Assembly: GCF_011065895.1 (NCBI RefSeq)
Contig: NZ_JAALCR010000002.1
Location: 248,001-312,000 of the forward strand
Source: Paludisphaera rhizosphaerae
Lineage (GTDB): Bacteria; Planctomycetota; Planctomycetia; Isosphaerales; Isosphaeraceae
Reading direction: 5' to 3'
Length of the DNA stretch: 64,000 nt
Part shown: positions 1-9,234 of the stretch, piece after piece
How the letters are laid out: every line of letters begins with the position of its first letter
How positions within the stretch are numbered: the first letter of the stretch is position 1
Position numbers and translations under genes: made by a program
The notes under the pieces: model-generated
Database searches by the model: none
What the model saw: the letters and a program-made list of their open reading frames with translations, nothing else
Told to the model about the DNA's origin: nothing

Positions 1-120
1 CACCGCGTAGCCGGTCACGTTCAGGCCGGGGTCGATGCCGACCACCCGACCCCAGACCGGGGCGGGGCCGTCGCCGCCGACCTTGGGCTCCCCCTCGGAT
101 TCGATCGAACGGGCCGTCAT
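1..120 (-). CDS. ruvC: Holliday junction resolvase RuvC, N-terminal fragment
   Basis: Only the first 40 codons lie in the window; the gene runs off the left edge. After an N-terminal extension of about 25 residues the translation reads VVGIDPGLNVTGYAV, which matches the first strand of RuvC (GIDPGxxxTGxG/A), including the first catalytic aspartate. RuvC is the RNase H-fold endonuclease that cuts Holliday junctions with RuvAB. The ATG at 118-120 is the only reasonable start seen. The gene follows cysS by about 55 bases on the same strand, so it probably belongs to the ispF-cysS run. The call rests on one motif, but that motif is diagnostic. Confidence 0.75.
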   Translation of the reverse strand, partial: MTARSIESEGEPKVGGDGPAPVWGRVVGIDPGLNVTGYAV

Positions 121-175
121 TGGGTCGACTCCTTCGACCGGCTCAAGATCAGCGTCGTGCCGATCCCCCGGTCTC

Positions 176-1654
176 TCAATGCTTGGGTTCGACTCGCCAG
201 CGGGTCCCTTCGGGCCCGTCTTCCAGTACGACGCCCAGTCCCGTCAGACGGTTGCGGACCTCGTCCGCGAGCGCGTACTGCTTCTCCTTGCGGAGGCGGG
301 CTCGAAGCTCGATCAGGAGGTTCATCAGGTCTCCCGTCAGGGCGTCGCCGCCGGCCGTCGCCTTATCGGGGAGCTTATGGAAGAGGCCCAGGATGTTGGT
401 CATCTCCTTGAGGACCGTCATCCCGGCTCGGTAATCGGCCAACTCTTGCTTCGACGAGTTCGCCGAGAGTCCAGCGGCCAACCGGTTGAGAACGCGGACG
501 ACCTCGAACATCTCGCCGACAGCGCCGCCGGTGTTGAAGTCGTCGTCCATCGCGTCGAGGAAGCCCTGGCGATGTTCGGCGACCTCCTTCAGGGCGTCGC
601 TCACTCCCGGGTCCCAGTCGTGTCGCTTCGTCGGAGCCGAGAGGGCATCGAACCGCTCGCCCGTCAGTTCTTCGAAGCGGTCGAATGCGTGGTGGAACGT
701 CTGAAGGCTGCGGGCGATCTCCGAGAGCCGCGTCGGGCCGTAGTCGATCGGCCGGCGATAGTGGCTGGAAAGGAGCAAGAGCCGGATCGCGTCCGGCTGG
801 TACTCAGCCAGCAGGTCGCCCATCAGGACGATCGTGCCTGGGTCGGACTTGCTGATCTTCTTGCCTTCTCGCGTGAGCAGGCCGTTATGCATCCAGTACG
901 AGGCGAACGGCACGCCCGTGAACGATTCCGATTGCACCAACTCGTTCTCGTGGTGCGGAAAGACCAGGTCGAGCCCGCCGCCGTGGATGTCGAAATGCTG
1001 GCCCAGAATCTTGAGGCTCATGGCCGAGCACTCAATATGCCACCCTGGCCGTCCAGGTCCCCACGGGCTCTCCCACGAAGGTTCGCCGGGCTTGGACGAC
1101 TTCCAGAGGGCGAAATCGCTGGCGTTTCGCTTGAGGCTCGACGGCTCGATCCTCGCACCGGCCTGGAGTTCCTCCGGGTCGCGGTGGCTGAGCTTGCCGT
1201 AGGTGGAAGCCTTCGTAACGTCGAAGTAGACGTCGCCCCCCGATTCGTAGGCGAATCCCTTGTCGATCAACCCCTGGTTGATCGCGATGATGTCGTCGAT
1301 GTGCTCGGTCGCCCGGGGCATGTGGTCGATGCCCGTGACGTTCAGGGCCTTCAGGCAGTCGAGGTAGTCGGCCGTCACCTGCTCGGCCAGGGCCTTGACC
1401 GTCGTCCCGTCCTTCTGGGCCTGGACGATCAGCTTGTCGTCCACGTCCGTGATGTTCACGACCCAGGAGACGTCGTAGCCCAGGTAGGTCAGGTACCGCT
1501 TGACCGTATCGAAGATCACAGGACCGACCATGTGGCCGATGTGGCTGTTCGAATAAACGGTCGGCCCGCAGACGTACATGCCGACCTTGCCGGGCACGAC
1601 GGTCTGGAAGGGCTCCTTGGTCTGGCTCAGGGTGTTATAGACTCGCAGCGCCAT
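176..1654 (-). CDS. cysS: Cysteinyl-tRNA synthetase
   Basis: This 492-residue class I synthetase charges tRNA-Cys in the cytoplasm. The zinc ligands are all visible: C29, C209, H234 and E238. The HIGH motif is at residues 38-41 and the KMSKS equivalent (KISKS) at 266-270. The C-terminal anticodon-binding part ends with the typical RxEKxYxxADxIRxxLxxxG pattern and a short GTRWR tail. Length is normal for the family. It starts at ATG 1652-1654, 42 bases after ispF and upstream of ruvC, so the three are probably co-transcribed. No anomaly was seen. Confidence 0.97.
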   Translation of the reverse strand: MALRVYNTLSQTKEPFQTVVPGKVGMYVCGPTVYSNSHIGHMVGPVIFDTVKRYLTYLGYDVSWVVNITDVDDKLIVQAQKDGTTVKALAEQVTADYLDCLKALNVTGIDHMPRATEHIDDIIAINQGLIDKGFAYESGGDVYFDVTKASTYGKLSHRDPEELQAGARIEPSSLKRNASDFALWKSSKPGEPSWESPWGPGRPGWHIECSAMSLKILGQHFDIHGGGLDLVFPHHENELVQSESFTGVPFASYWMHNGLLTREGKKISKSDPGTIVLMGDLLAEYQPDAIRLLLLSSHYRRPIDYGPTRLSEIARSLQTFHHAFDRFEELTGERFDALSAPTKRHDWDPGVSDALKEVAEHRQGFLDAMDDDFNTGGAVGEMFEVVRVLNRLAAGLSANSSKQELADYRAGMTVLKEMTNILGLFHKLPDKATAGGDALTGDLMNLLIELRARLRKEKQYALADEVRNRLTGLGVVLEDGPEGTRWRVEPKH

Positions 1655-1696
1655 GAGATCAGCGTTCTCTCGGGGGAGGATGAAGGCTTTTGGCTT

Positions 1697-2173
1697 TCAG
1701 CGGCGGGGCTCAAGCAAAACTACGGCGTGACAACAGATCGCCTCGGCCCGGCCGACGGGGCCGACGTGCTCTCCGGTCTTCGCCTTCACGTTCACGGCCG
1801 ACTCCGGCAGGCCCAAAAACCTGGCGAGGTTAGCCCGGATCGTCGCCTTGTGCGGGCCGAGCTTCGGGGCCTGGGCGTGAACGATCACGTCCACGTTCAC
1901 GGGCTTCCAGCCGTTGGCGGCGACGAGGTCGACGACCTCTGCGAGCAGGCGGGTGCTGTCCAGGTCGCGCCACTTGGGGTCGGTGTCTGGATAGTGTTCG
2001 CCGATGTCCCCCAGCGCCGCTGCGCCCAGGAGGGCGTCCGCCAGGGCGTGGCAGACGACGTCGGCGTCGGAATGGCCGGCAAGCCCCAGTGGGTGCTCAA
2101 TTCGAAGACCACCCAGTATCAAAGGCCGACCTTCAACTAATCGATGAGTATCATGGCCGATTCCGACGCGCAC
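1697..2173 (-). CDS. ispF: 2-C-methyl-D-erythritol 2,4-cyclodiphosphate synthase
   Basis: IspF cyclises CDP-ME-2-phosphate in the MEP route to isoprenoids. The protein is 158 residues, the usual size. The divalent metal ligands D8, H10 and H42 fall at the same numbers as in the E. coli enzyme, and the HSDADV and ALLGAAALGDIGxxYPDTDP signatures are present. The KxKTxExxGxxGR block near the C-terminus is also intact. The start is GTG at 2171-2173, preceded by an AGGA ribosome-binding site; no better ATG aligns with the family N-terminus (MRxGxGxDxH). It is the first gene of the leftward ispF-cysS-ruvC run. Confidence 0.96.
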   Translation of the reverse strand: MRVGIGHDTHRLVEGRPLILGGLRIEHPLGLAGHSDADVVCHALADALLGAAALGDIGEHYPDTDPKWRDLDSTRLLAEVVDLVAANGWKPVNVDVIVHAQAPKLGPHKATIRANLARFLGLPESAVNVKAKTGEHVGPVGRAEAICCHAVVLLEPRR

Positions 2174-2617
2174 GGCTCGACAGTCCTATCCTGGTCCATC
2201 CCTGTGGTTGGGGTCGACGGGGCCCGCCGCCCATGCGCATCGACCTGCGCAGCCGATGGTACCCGCTCCGCCGGCCCGTGACCACCCCTGGGCCACCCAC
2301 CCGGTTTTCATTCCCATTTTGCAAAGGGCCTTTTACCTTTTGGGAAGGGAAGGTGGCGCCTCTGTACTGACGATCATATTTCGGCCGTGTCCCTTGATCG
2401 ACTTGAGAAATTTTTTGGTTCTTGCCAGCTAACGGTTTACGTGCTGAGGACGCGGCCCCTTTGTGGACGGCGGCATTGTTGCTGCTTATGGTTCAATCGT
2501 TATCGGCGACCAGGGCTGTGGGCCCGAGACGCTGACCTGGAGAGGGTCGGCGAGGGTCCGGCAAAGGACGCTAACTCAATCGCAAGACGCTACAGCCATC
2601 GAGCACGGAGGTTTGCC
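2174..2617. other. Intergenic region between divergent ispF and csrA
   Basis: No convincing protein gene is present; the short frames here lack family similarity and ribosome-binding sites. The stretch is less GC-rich than its neighbours, with T-rich runs around 2310-2345 and 2405-2425, as expected for a region carrying divergent promoters. A weak candidate for csrA is TTGTGG at 2461-2466 with GCTTAT at 2484-2489 (17-base spacer), which is too degenerate to call. A long csrA leader is possible. No tRNA-like or riboswitch-like fold was recognised by eye. Confidence 0.4.
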
Positions 2618-2812
2618 ATGCTGGTTCTCAGCCGCAAGGTCAACGAGAAGATCGTCATCGACGGCGGAATCGTGATCACGGTGGTCAAGGTCGAGGGCGG
2701 CCAGGTCCGCCTCGGCATCGAGGCCCCGAGCGACGTGAAGGTTTACCGCGAAGAGCTTCTGGCCAAGCAGGCTGCTGGTCGCGCTGAGCACGGCGTCCTC
2801 GTCGGTGCTTGA
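2618..2812 (+). CDS. csrA: Carbon storage regulator CsrA
   Basis: CsrA is a small dimeric RNA-binding protein that represses or stabilises mRNAs by binding GGA motifs at ribosome-binding sites. The 64-residue product begins MLVLSRKVNE and carries the conserved IxIGxxIxIxVxxxxGxxVRLGIxAPxxVxVxRxE pattern, including the LSR start and the VxREE segment that form the RNA-binding surface. The ATG at 2618 follows a strong GGAGG site at 2607-2611. CsrA often regulates motility; no flagellar genes are in this window. rpsU follows 310 bases downstream on the same strand. Confidence 0.96.
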   Translation: MLVLSRKVNEKIVIDGGIVITVVKVEGGQVRLGIEAPSDVKVYREELLAKQAAGRAEHGVLVGA

Positions 2813-3122
2813 ATCGCGCTCGAATCGCTCTGATCCCGCTTGAAGGATTGGAGAAATCCGCGAGGACGGTCGAATCCGAAGCTAGCCAGAGGCCATGACC
2901 TTCGGTATACTTTCGGTTTCCCGCCGGTTCGTGCGATTCGCGACGATCGAGGTGAGGGGGGCCCGAGCAAGCCTCGGCGGCCCAGTCGACTCGGCCTGAG
3001 TGCTGCGTCGAAGTCCCGGTCGCGAACGCAGGGCGGTGGCTGGCATACACGTTTCCTCGGGGCCGCCGGTTCGGAGGGCGATACCGGTCCGATCCATCAG
3101 AAGGGAAAGAGGGTAGATCAAC
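2813..3122. other. Intergenic region upstream of rpsU
   Basis: About 310 bases lie between csrA and rpsU. No protein frame in it looks real. A TATACT hexamer at 2906-2911 resembles a -10 element, but no matching -35 box lies at the right spacing, so it is only a candidate rpsU promoter. No clear rho-independent terminator for csrA was seen. Confidence 0.35.
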
Positions 3123-3317
3123 GTGGTGAAGCTACGGGTTCGTGCAGGGGAGTCGATCCAGGAAGCGGTCCGACGGTTCCGGAAGCTCTGCGAGCGCAGC
3201 GGACTCCGCAAGGAGATGCGGCGCAAGGCGTACTATGAGAAGCCCAGCGAGCGGCGCCGTCGTGAGGAGCTGAAGCGGCTCCGCAAGGCCCGCCAGCACC
3301 AGGGCTCCCGGGTCTGA
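3123..3317 (+). CDS. rpsU: 30S ribosomal protein S21
   Basis: S21 is a small basic protein of the 30S subunit that helps initiation near the anti-Shine-Dalgarno region. The product is 64 residues and shows the family pattern: [18 protein letters not shown] at the N-terminus, a central ERSG turn, and a C-terminal run of KPSExRRR and KRxRKAR. The start is GTG; two consecutive GTG codons (3123 and 3126) are possible, and the purine-rich GGGAAAGAGGG just upstream serves either. It is immediately followed by an exceptionally strong terminator. Confidence 0.93.
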   Translation: MVKLRVRAGESIQEAVRRFRKLCERSGLRKEMRRKAYYEKPSERRRREELKRLRKARQHQGSRV

Positions 3318-3348
3318 TCGATCGGATCCCGCCACGAATCAGAAATCT

Positions 3349-3410
3349 CGACGCCCGGCGACCGCGAAGGAGGATTAGCCTTCGCGGTCGCCGGGCGTCG
3401 TTCCTTTTTC
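3349..3410 (+). terminator. Strong intrinsic terminator after rpsU
   Basis: A perfect 22-base-pair stem (3349-3370 pairing with 3379-3400) encloses an 8-base loop and is followed by TTCCTTTTTC. It lies between rpsU and a gene converging from the right, so it may stop transcription from both sides, though only the rightward side has a clear T run. Confidence 0.93.
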
Positions 3411-3419
3411 GAAAGCGTC

Positions 3420-4061
3420 TTACGAACCGACGGGCGTGGGGGTCGGTGCGTTGTAATAACTCATGAACGTCGGGACGGAGACCCCCGCCGACGGCAGGGA
3501 ACGCCAGCTAGACGTTCCTGGACGAGTCGGGACCATGTACGCCCAGTGGCCGACCTGTGATCCGCTATCGCCGGTGAACATCTGGTTTTCCATCGTCCAG
3601 ACGCCGTGCTTGCGGTTCATCACGCCATAACCGGTGATTGTGCCCGTCGAGGACGTAAACGTCAGGAGCAGTCGACCCTGGGGCGTCACTGAGCCGACGA
3701 GCGCTGAACTTGTCGGCGATCCCTGGCCGATCTGAGTGACGGTCTCCCCCCAGAAGTAACCGCTCCGATAGCCGGAGATATGGTAGACCGTCTGATCGGG
3801 GACCATCGCCACCGCCCCCGTACTCGGCTCGTACACGACGGCGTCAAGGTTCGGCGTCGGGACGTACCAGTACGTGTTCGCCAGCCACGACCAGCGATCG
3901 GCTGTCGGTCGAGTCGGCTGGGTTTGACGAACGAGAGCCGCCGCTTCCGCTCGTGCGTGAAACGGCCCCGCCCTGAAACTCGACAGAAGCTTGCGACTCT
4001 CGAGTAGTTCCACGGCGAGCAGCGCACGTCGCTGCCCATTTCGATGAGATTCACCCGGCAT
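3420..4061 (-). CDS. Planctomycete-type secreted protein with LEPR-xLL-like N-terminus
   Basis: The 213-residue product has no recognised enzymatic domain. Residues about 15-27 read LAVELLESRKLLS, close to the LExRxLLS motif (LEPR-xLL) found at the N-terminus of many planctomycete surface proteins. The rest is rich in Ser, Thr, Gly and aromatic residues (WSWLANTYWYVPT, SGYRSGYFWGE), with short predicted beta strands and no transmembrane segment, which fits an exported beta-rich protein. It converges on rpsU across the shared terminator. The function is unknown; export is inferred from the N-terminal motif. Confidence is in the coding status rather than in a role. Confidence 0.7.
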   Translation of the reverse strand: MPGESHRNGQRRALLAVELLESRKLLSSFRAGPFHARAEAAALVRQTQPTRPTADRWSWLANTYWYVPTPNLDAVVYEPSTGAVAMVPDQTVYHISGYRSGYFWGETVTQIGQGSPTSSALVGSVTPQGRLLLTFTSSTGTITGYGVMNRKHGVWTMENQMFTGDSGSQVGHWAYMVPTRPGTSSWRSLPSAGVSVPTFMSYYNAPTPTPVGS

Positions 4062-4190
4062 CTTGATCCTCGTCGAAGGGGTCTGGGTGAAGCACGCGGC
4101 CGGTCGGTGCGACCAGCCGCGTCCGTGCCGACACGCCTTTCAACGAAAACCTAAGCGACGAGGTTCGATCGGGCGACGACCGGGTCCTAC

Positions 4191-5621
4191 TTAGACTCGG
4201 ATCTCCACGGCGTCTTCCGAAAGTCCGGAGAAACGCTTGCGGATCGGTTCGACCTCGGCCTCGATGAACTCGTCGACCTGGGCGGACGAACGACCCGTGA
4301 ACCGTGAGGGTTCCATGACGTCGTCGAAATCGAGCTTCGGGAAAGCCGGGTCGTTCTTGAGACGATCGATCAGGTCGTTGGAATCGCCTCCGGCCTTGAG
4401 CCGAGCCGCGGCGTCCATCGAGTGGATGCGAATCCGCTCGTGAAGAGCCTGTCTGTCTCCGCCGGCCTGTACGGCGGCCATCAGGAGGTTTTCCGTCGCC
4501 ATGAACGGAAGCTGTTCAGCGAGGTGTTTGGCGATCACCGGCGGATGGACGACGAGTCCCGGGATCACATTGTTGTAGAGAGCGAGGAGCGCGTCGACCC
4601 CCAGGAACGCCTGCGGGAGGATCAGGCGACGGATCGCGCTGTCGTCCAGGGTCCGCTCCAGCCACTGCGTCGCAGCCGTGTCGGCAATGCCTGGGACCTG
4701 GCTCATGACGTATCGGGCCAGCGAGCACATCCGCTCGGCCCGCATCGGGTTTCGCTTGTAGGCCATCGCCGACGAGCCGATCTGTTCGGACTCGAACGGC
4801 TCCTCGACCTCGCGCTCGTGAGCCAACAGCCGTAGGTCCATGCCGAAGCGGTGAGCGGATTCGGCGATCGACGCCAGTGAGGCCACGGTCAGCGAGTCGA
4901 CCTTGCGTGAGTACGTCTGGCCGGACACCGGATAGGTGTGGTCGAAGCCAAAGGCGGCCGCGACGCGGGCGTCGAGCTGTCGGACCTTCTCATGGTCGCC
5001 GTTGAAGAGCGCCAGGAAGCTCGCCTGCGTGCCCGTGGTCCCCTTCACGCCCAGGAAGCGGAGGTCGGCCAGCCGGCGCTCGACCTCGCCGAGATCCATG
5101 ATCAACTCATAGCACCAGAGCGTCGCCCGCTTGCCGACCGTCACTAGCTGAGCGGGCTGGAAGTGGGTGTAGCCGAGACACGGGAGATCCTTCCACTTCG
5201 CCGCGAATTCCCCCAGCGAAGTGATCGCCCTCACGAGACCGTCGCGCACAAGGGCGAGGGCGTCGCGGGTGAGGATCAGGTCTGTGTTGTCCGTGACGTA
5301 GCAGCTCGTCGCCCCCAGGTGGATGATGGCCCGGGCCTCGGGAGCGGCGTCTCCGAAGGCGTGGACGTGGGCCATCACGTCGTGGCGGAATCGACGCTCG
5401 TAGGCCTCGGCGGCGGGGAAGTCGATCTCCTCCACCTTCGCCCGCATCGCATGGATCTGCGAGTGCTCAATCCGGAGCCCCAGATCGCGCTCGGCCTCCG
5501 CGAGAGCCACCCAGAGCCGCCGCCAGGTTGAGAACTTCGTCTGCGGGGACCAGAGCCGTGCCATTTTTCGGCCGGCGTAACGCTCGATCAGCGGATTATC
5601 GTAGGTCTGATAGTCTTTCAT
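4191..5621 (-). CDS. purB: Adenylosuccinate lyase
   Basis: PurB removes fumarate from SAICAR and from adenylosuccinate in purine synthesis. The 476-residue protein carries the fumarase/aspartase superfamily signature [11 protein letters not shown] at residues 282-292, which contains the catalytic serine loop, and the YTHFQPAQ substrate-binding block at 151-158. An early [12 protein letters not shown] segment (about 101-112) matches the family N-domain. The length and the split into three helical domains are normal for the vertebrate-like PurB subgroup. It starts at ATG 5619-5621, only 35 bases after the glutamate dehydrogenase stop, so the two are very likely one transcript. Confidence 0.96.
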   Translation of the reverse strand: MKDYQTYDNPLIERYAGRKMARLWSPQTKFSTWRRLWVALAEAERDLGLRIEHSQIHAMRAKVEEIDFPAAEAYERRFRHDVMAHVHAFGDAAPEARAIIHLGATSCYVTDNTDLILTRDALALVRDGLVRAITSLGEFAAKWKDLPCLGYTHFQPAQLVTVGKRATLWCYELIMDLGEVERRLADLRFLGVKGTTGTQASFLALFNGDHEKVRQLDARVAAAFGFDHTYPVSGQTYSRKVDSLTVASLASIAESAHRFGMDLRLLAHEREVEEPFESEQIGSSAMAYKRNPMRAERMCSLARYVMSQVPGIADTAATQWLERTLDDSAIRRLILPQAFLGVDALLALYNNVIPGLVVHPPVIAKHLAEQLPFMATENLLMAAVQAGGDRQALHERIRIHSMDAAARLKAGGDSNDLIDRLKNDPAFPKLDFDDVMEPSRFTGRSSAQVDEFIEAEVEPIRKRFSGLSEDAVEIRV

Positions 5622-5656
5622 GCGTCGATCTGTCGCGGGAGTGGAGCAGAGTGGGG

Positions 5657-6886
5657 TTAGATGCCGGCCAGCGCGTGAGCGCGGCCGACGCGGGCGATGG
5701 CTCGGTAGAAGGCGGCCGTCCGCATCGAGATTTTCTTGCGTTCGGCGAGGTCATAGATGTCATGGAAGGCGTCGGTGAGCTTCTTCTCCTCTTCGCGCTG
5801 GACCTGCTCGAGCGGCCAGCGGAAGTTCTGGAGATTCTGGACCCACTCGAAGTAGCTGACGATGACGCCGCCGGCGTTCGCGAGAATGTCGGGGATCACC
5901 GGGATGCCCCGGGCGTTGAAGACCTCGTCGGCCTCGGGCCAGGTGGGACCGTTGGCTGCCTCGACGATCAGCTTGGCGCGGACGGCCTCGGCTCCGGCCT
6001 TGTCGAACACCCCGCCGAGCGCAGCGGGGACGAGCACGTCCACATCCGATTTCAGGAGATCCTCGGCGGGCATCGGCTGGGCGCCCTCGAAGCCGACGAC
6101 CTTGCGAACGGACGAGACGTGTCGCGCGAGCGCCTCAACATCGATCCCTTCAGGATTCCGAAGGGCGCCGTAGGCGTCGGAGACGGCGACGACCTTCGCC
6201 CCCTCTTTGGCGAGAAACTTCGCCGTGAAGCTGCCGACGTTGCCGAATCCCTGAATCGCGACCGTTGAACCTCCGACCGAGCGCCCCATGCGGCTCAACA
6301 TCTCGCGAGTGACGATCGCCACGCCGTAACCGGTCGCGGCCTCTCGGCCGGCCGAACCATGCAACTCCACCGGCTTACCAGTCACCACGGCCGGAGTGAA
6401 GCCGGCGTACTTGCCGTATTCGTTCATGATCCAGGCCATCACCTGGGCGTCGGTCCCCATATCGGGCGCGGGGATATCCTTCACCGGGCCGACGATGTCG
6501 TGAATCTTCTCCGTGAACTTGCGCGTCAGGCGTTCGATCTCAGCCTTCGACAGCTTGGTCGGATCGCAGTTGATCCCCCCCTTCGCTCCGCCGAAAGGGA
6601 TGTCGACGAGGGCCGTTTTCCAGGTCATCAGGCTCGCCAGCGACCGCGCCTCGTCCTCGTCGACCTTGGGATGGTAGCGGAGCCCTCCCTTGAACGGTCC
6701 CCGAGAATTGTCGTGTTGCACTCGGTAGCCGATGAAATTGCCGATCTGGCCCGAATCCATCTCGATGACGACCTCGACCCGGACCTCGCGGTCGGGCGTG
6801 ATCAAGAGCGTCCGAATGTTGTCGGACAGGTCGAGGAGCTTGGCGGCCTGGTCGAAATAGTGGCTCGTGGCCTCGAACGCTTGCAT
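5657..6886 (-). CDS. Glu/Leu/Phe/Val dehydrogenase, glutamate dehydrogenase type
   Basis: This enzyme reversibly deaminates glutamate to 2-oxoglutarate with NAD(P). The 409-residue product has the substrate lysines K66 (PFKGGLR), K90 and catalytic K102 (PFGGAKGG), the catalytic aspartate D142 (PAPDMGTD) and the dinucleotide motif GFGNVG at 213-218. These point to the glutamate dehydrogenase branch. The frame is open upstream to 7246, but the family N-terminus aligns with ATG 6884-6886 ([15 protein letters not shown]). The ribosome-binding site there is weak. It leads a likely two-gene unit with purB; a link between nitrogen donors and purine synthesis is possible but is inference. Confidence 0.93.
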   Translation of the reverse strand: MQAFEATSHYFDQAAKLLDLSDNIRTLLITPDREVRVEVVIEMDSGQIGNFIGYRVQHDNSRGPFKGGLRYHPKVDEDEARSLASLMTWKTALVDIPFGGAKGGINCDPTKLSKAEIERLTRKFTEKIHDIVGPVKDIPAPDMGTDAQVMAWIMNEYGKYAGFTPAVVTGKPVELHGSAGREAATGYGVAIVTREMLSRMGRSVGGSTVAIQGFGNVGSFTAKFLAKEGAKVVAVSDAYGALRNPEGIDVEALARHVSSVRKVVGFEGAQPMPAEDLLKSDVDVLVPAALGGVFDKAGAEAVRAKLIVEAANGPTWPEADEVFNARGIPVIPDILANAGGVIVSYFEWVQNLQNFRWPLEQVQREEEKKLTDAFHDIYDLAERKKISMRTAAFYRAIARVGRAHALAGI

Positions 6887-7066
6887 CGCGACGCCGTTCC
6901 CGGGATAACGGAGCAGAGAGGGCGGGACGGACGCACGAGCCGCCCCGTGCGATCCTAACGGACCGCCCCACCCACCCGCAACCACAATGGCGGACTCGCC
7001 CCAACCCTCGGGGCGCCCTATTCGCCGCGACCGAACGACTGGCCCGACCCGTCGGAAGGATGCTCG

Positions 7067-7846
7067 ATGACCCCGTGGAAGCTCGCCGAGATCACGTATG
7101 GCCAGGTCAAGGCCGCACCAGCCTTCGACGTCGCCGTCCTCCCTCTGGGCGCCACCGAGCCCCACAACCTCCATCTGCCCTACGGGACCGATACCTTTCA
7201 GGTCGAGGTGATTGCCGAGAAAGCCTGTGAACTCGCCACGGCGCAAGGGGCCAGGGTCCTCCAGCTCCCCGTAATTCCATACGGGACGGAGACCAACCAG
7301 ATGGAATTTCCCCTAGCGATGAATTTGAATCCGTCAACTCTTGCGCAGGTTGTCGGCGATCTCGTCGCCTCGTTGGCCAAGCATGGCGTTCACAAGCTCC
7401 TCCTCCTGAACGGACACGGCGGCAACGACCTGAAATGGGTTCTCCGCGAGCTGCACGGGTCGACGCCCGTTCATTTGTTCCTGTGCCATTGGTTTCGGGT
7501 CGGCCTGGATCGAAGCCCCGAGATCTTCGTCAAGAAGGAAGACCATGCCGGTGAGATGGAGACCAGCATGGGCCTGGCGTTCTTCCCCGAGCTTGTCGAT
7601 TTGAACGCCGCCGACGAGGGGGCCGTTCGGCCGACGCGGTTCGAGGCCGTCGCCAACGGCTGGGTGGAACTGACTCGTCCCTGGCATCTCCTAACCACGA
7701 ATTCGGGCTCCGGCGATCCCCGCGCCGCCACCGCCGCCAAGGGCGAGGCTTACGCGAAGCTCGTGACCGAACGGATCGCCGGCTTCCTGGTCGATCTGGC
7801 CGCCTCGCCGCTCGACGCCGAGTTTCCTTTCCGACCCACGTCCTGA
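7067..7846 (+). CDS. Creatininase-family amidohydrolase
   Basis: The 259-residue protein belongs to the creatininase superfamily of metal-dependent hydrolases that open cyclic amides. Evidence is the N-terminal LPLGATEPHNLHLPYGTD block, whose E, H and D residues bind metal, the NGHGGND motif (about residues 115-121) and HAGEMETS (about 161-168). Substrates in this family include creatinine, formamidopyrimidines and mycofactocin precursors, so the substrate cannot be set from sequence. The start ATG 7067 follows GGAAGGA. It is divergent from glutamate dehydrogenase and 64 bases upstream of the copper lipoprotein, with no clear shared function. Confidence 0.88.
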   Translation: MTPWKLAEITYGQVKAAPAFDVAVLPLGATEPHNLHLPYGTDTFQVEVIAEKACELATAQGARVLQLPVIPYGTETNQMEFPLAMNLNPSTLAQVVGDLVASLAKHGVHKLLLLNGHGGNDLKWVLRELHGSTPVHLFLCHWFRVGLDRSPEIFVKKEDHAGEMETSMGLAFFPELVDLNAADEGAVRPTRFEAVANGWVELTRPWHLLTTNSGSGDPRAATAAKGEAYAKLVTERIAGFLVDLAASPLDAEFPFRPTS

Positions 7847-7910
7847 GGGAATCGGTGCGAGGCGCGGAGGGGCCTGGAACGCTGAGGATCTCATTTCAGG
7901 AGGTCGGATT

Positions 7911-8852
7911 ATGACGAGGTTTTACGCTTGCGCCGGGCTCCTGGTTCTCGCTCTCTTCTCCGGCTGCGGGAAGACTCTCGAAGGCCTTGGGAAGCCTCTC
8001 GATGTCAAGGAATACACCCTTAAAGGAGAGGTGCGCGAGGTCGACGAGAACAACAGGACGCTCGTCATCCGACACGAGGACATTCCGGGGTTCATGGTCG
8101 CCATGACCATGCCCTTCCGCATGCCGGAAGGGACCGACTTCACGGAGTTTCAGCCTGGCGACCACGTGGAGGGGAAGCTTCGAGTCAAGTCCAAGGCGGG
8201 AAACGTCGTCGACTACGAGGTTGTCGGAATGTCGGTCGTCAAGCCGGCGGTCAAGACGCTGGATTTGCAGGATTTGACGAAAGGAACGCCGAAGGTCGTC
8301 GCGCAGACGACGCGGCTCCAGCCTGGCGACGTGGTCCCCGACTTCACGATGCTCGACCAGGATGGCACGACGCGGAAGTTGTCCGACCTGCGGGGATCGG
8401 TCGTCGTCCTGACGTTCATTTATACGAGATGCCCGCTGCCGGAGTTCTGCCCGGCGATGGATCGAAAGTTCGCCGATCTGGCGCGGGCCGTCTCGGCGAC
8501 CGCCAGCCGAGCATCTCATGTCCGCCTCGTCTCGCTCTCCTTCGACCCCGACAATGACACCCCCGAAGTCTTGCGCAAACATGCGGCGATCCGAGGCGCG
8601 GTTCCCCCCGTCTGGACGTACGCCTCAGCCACTCACGACGATCTGGCCCGGATCGCCCCTCTCTTCGGCCTGATGTTCGGCCCCGTCAAATCGGAAATCG
8701 TCCACAACCTCTGTACGGCCGTTATTGGCCCTGATGGGAAGCTCGTGCGCCTGGACGTGGGCACGCGCGACAACGCCTGGACCACCGCCGACATGCTGAA
8801 GACCGTCGCTGGCGCGCTTCCAGACGGCTCATCCCCTTCGAAAGCCGATTGA
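7911..8852 (+). CDS. CusF-like plus SCO1/SenC copper lipoprotein
   Basis: This 313-residue lipoprotein joins two copper domains. A short signal ends in the lipobox LFSGC with C19 as the lipidated cysteine. Residues about 35-110 resemble the CusF copper-binding fold, with H55, M65 and M67 in the HEDIPGFMVAMTM segment. Residues about 135-305 are a thioredoxin-fold SCO1/SenC domain with metal cysteines C174 and C180 (a CX5C form, CPLPEFC, also known in other bacterial SCO proteins) and H265. Such proteins deliver copper to cytochrome oxidase or protect thiols outside the membrane. A strong AGGAGG site precedes ATG 7911. The ArsR regulator and CzcC-like porin downstream make metal handling a reasonable inference. 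Confidence 0.88.
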   Translation: MTRFYACAGLLVLALFSGCGKTLEGLGKPLDVKEYTLKGEVREVDENNRTLVIRHEDIPGFMVAMTMPFRMPEGTDFTEFQPGDHVEGKLRVKSKAGNVVDYEVVGMSVVKPAVKTLDLQDLTKGTPKVVAQTTRLQPGDVVPDFTMLDQDGTTRKLSDLRGSVVVLTFIYTRCPLPEFCPAMDRKFADLARAVSATASRASHVRLVSLSFDPDNDTPEVLRKHAAIRGAVPPVWTYASATHDDLARIAPLFGLMFGPVKSEIVHNLCTAVIGPDGKLVRLDVGTRDNAWTTADMLKTVAGALPDGSSPSKAD

Positions 8853-8977
8853 CGGCCCTCCCCTCCCCTCCTATCCCCACTCCTACCCTCGAATCGAGGG
8901 ACCAAGCCGGCGGTTGGAGCCGCGACCGAGACGCGCCAACAAATGGACGAATCTGCGCGATAAAAGTTTGCGAATTG

Positions 8978-9008
8978 TCGTTGACAAGAAATCAACGAAC
9001 TATAAGAT
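8978..9008 (+). promoter_or_regulatory. Promoter with operator-like palindrome upstream of the ArsR gene
   Basis: TTGACA at 8981-8986 and TAAGAT at 9003-9008 are spaced by 16 bases; TATAAG at 9001-9006 is an alternative -10. A 7-bp inverted repeat, TCGTTGA-N7-TCAACGA (8978-8998), covers the -35 box, the usual place for a repressor site. The local sequence is AT-rich against its surroundings. A transcript from here would carry a leader of roughly 220 bases before the ATG at 9235. Nothing else recognisable lies in the 8853-9234 gap. Autoregulation by the encoded regulator is inference. Confidence 0.65.
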
Positions 9009-9234
9009 GTCCACAAGCACCCACGTCGAGATACGTTCGCGCAAGGTCGTGAGCGACTCGTAGTATGTGCTCTTGGTCCGGCTTCTCACCACGGTCGTCT
9101 TGCGTGGGCGCCGGCCCCGCGACGACCGCCGTCGTCGATCGCCTCTGGGGCGTCGTCGCCTCAAGGTTGATTCGTCTCGGTCGCCTCCGCGGTTGCACCC
9201 TTCGAGTCACTCCCCGCTGTCGGAGGTCGAATTC

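Noticed and set aside
35-2140. 701-residue plus-strand frame over cysS and ispF
   Set aside because: It is a shadow of two certain minus-strand genes.
2461-2489. csrA promoter at TTGTGG/GCTTAT
   Set aside because: The -10 matches consensus at only three positions, so it was not listed as a promoter.
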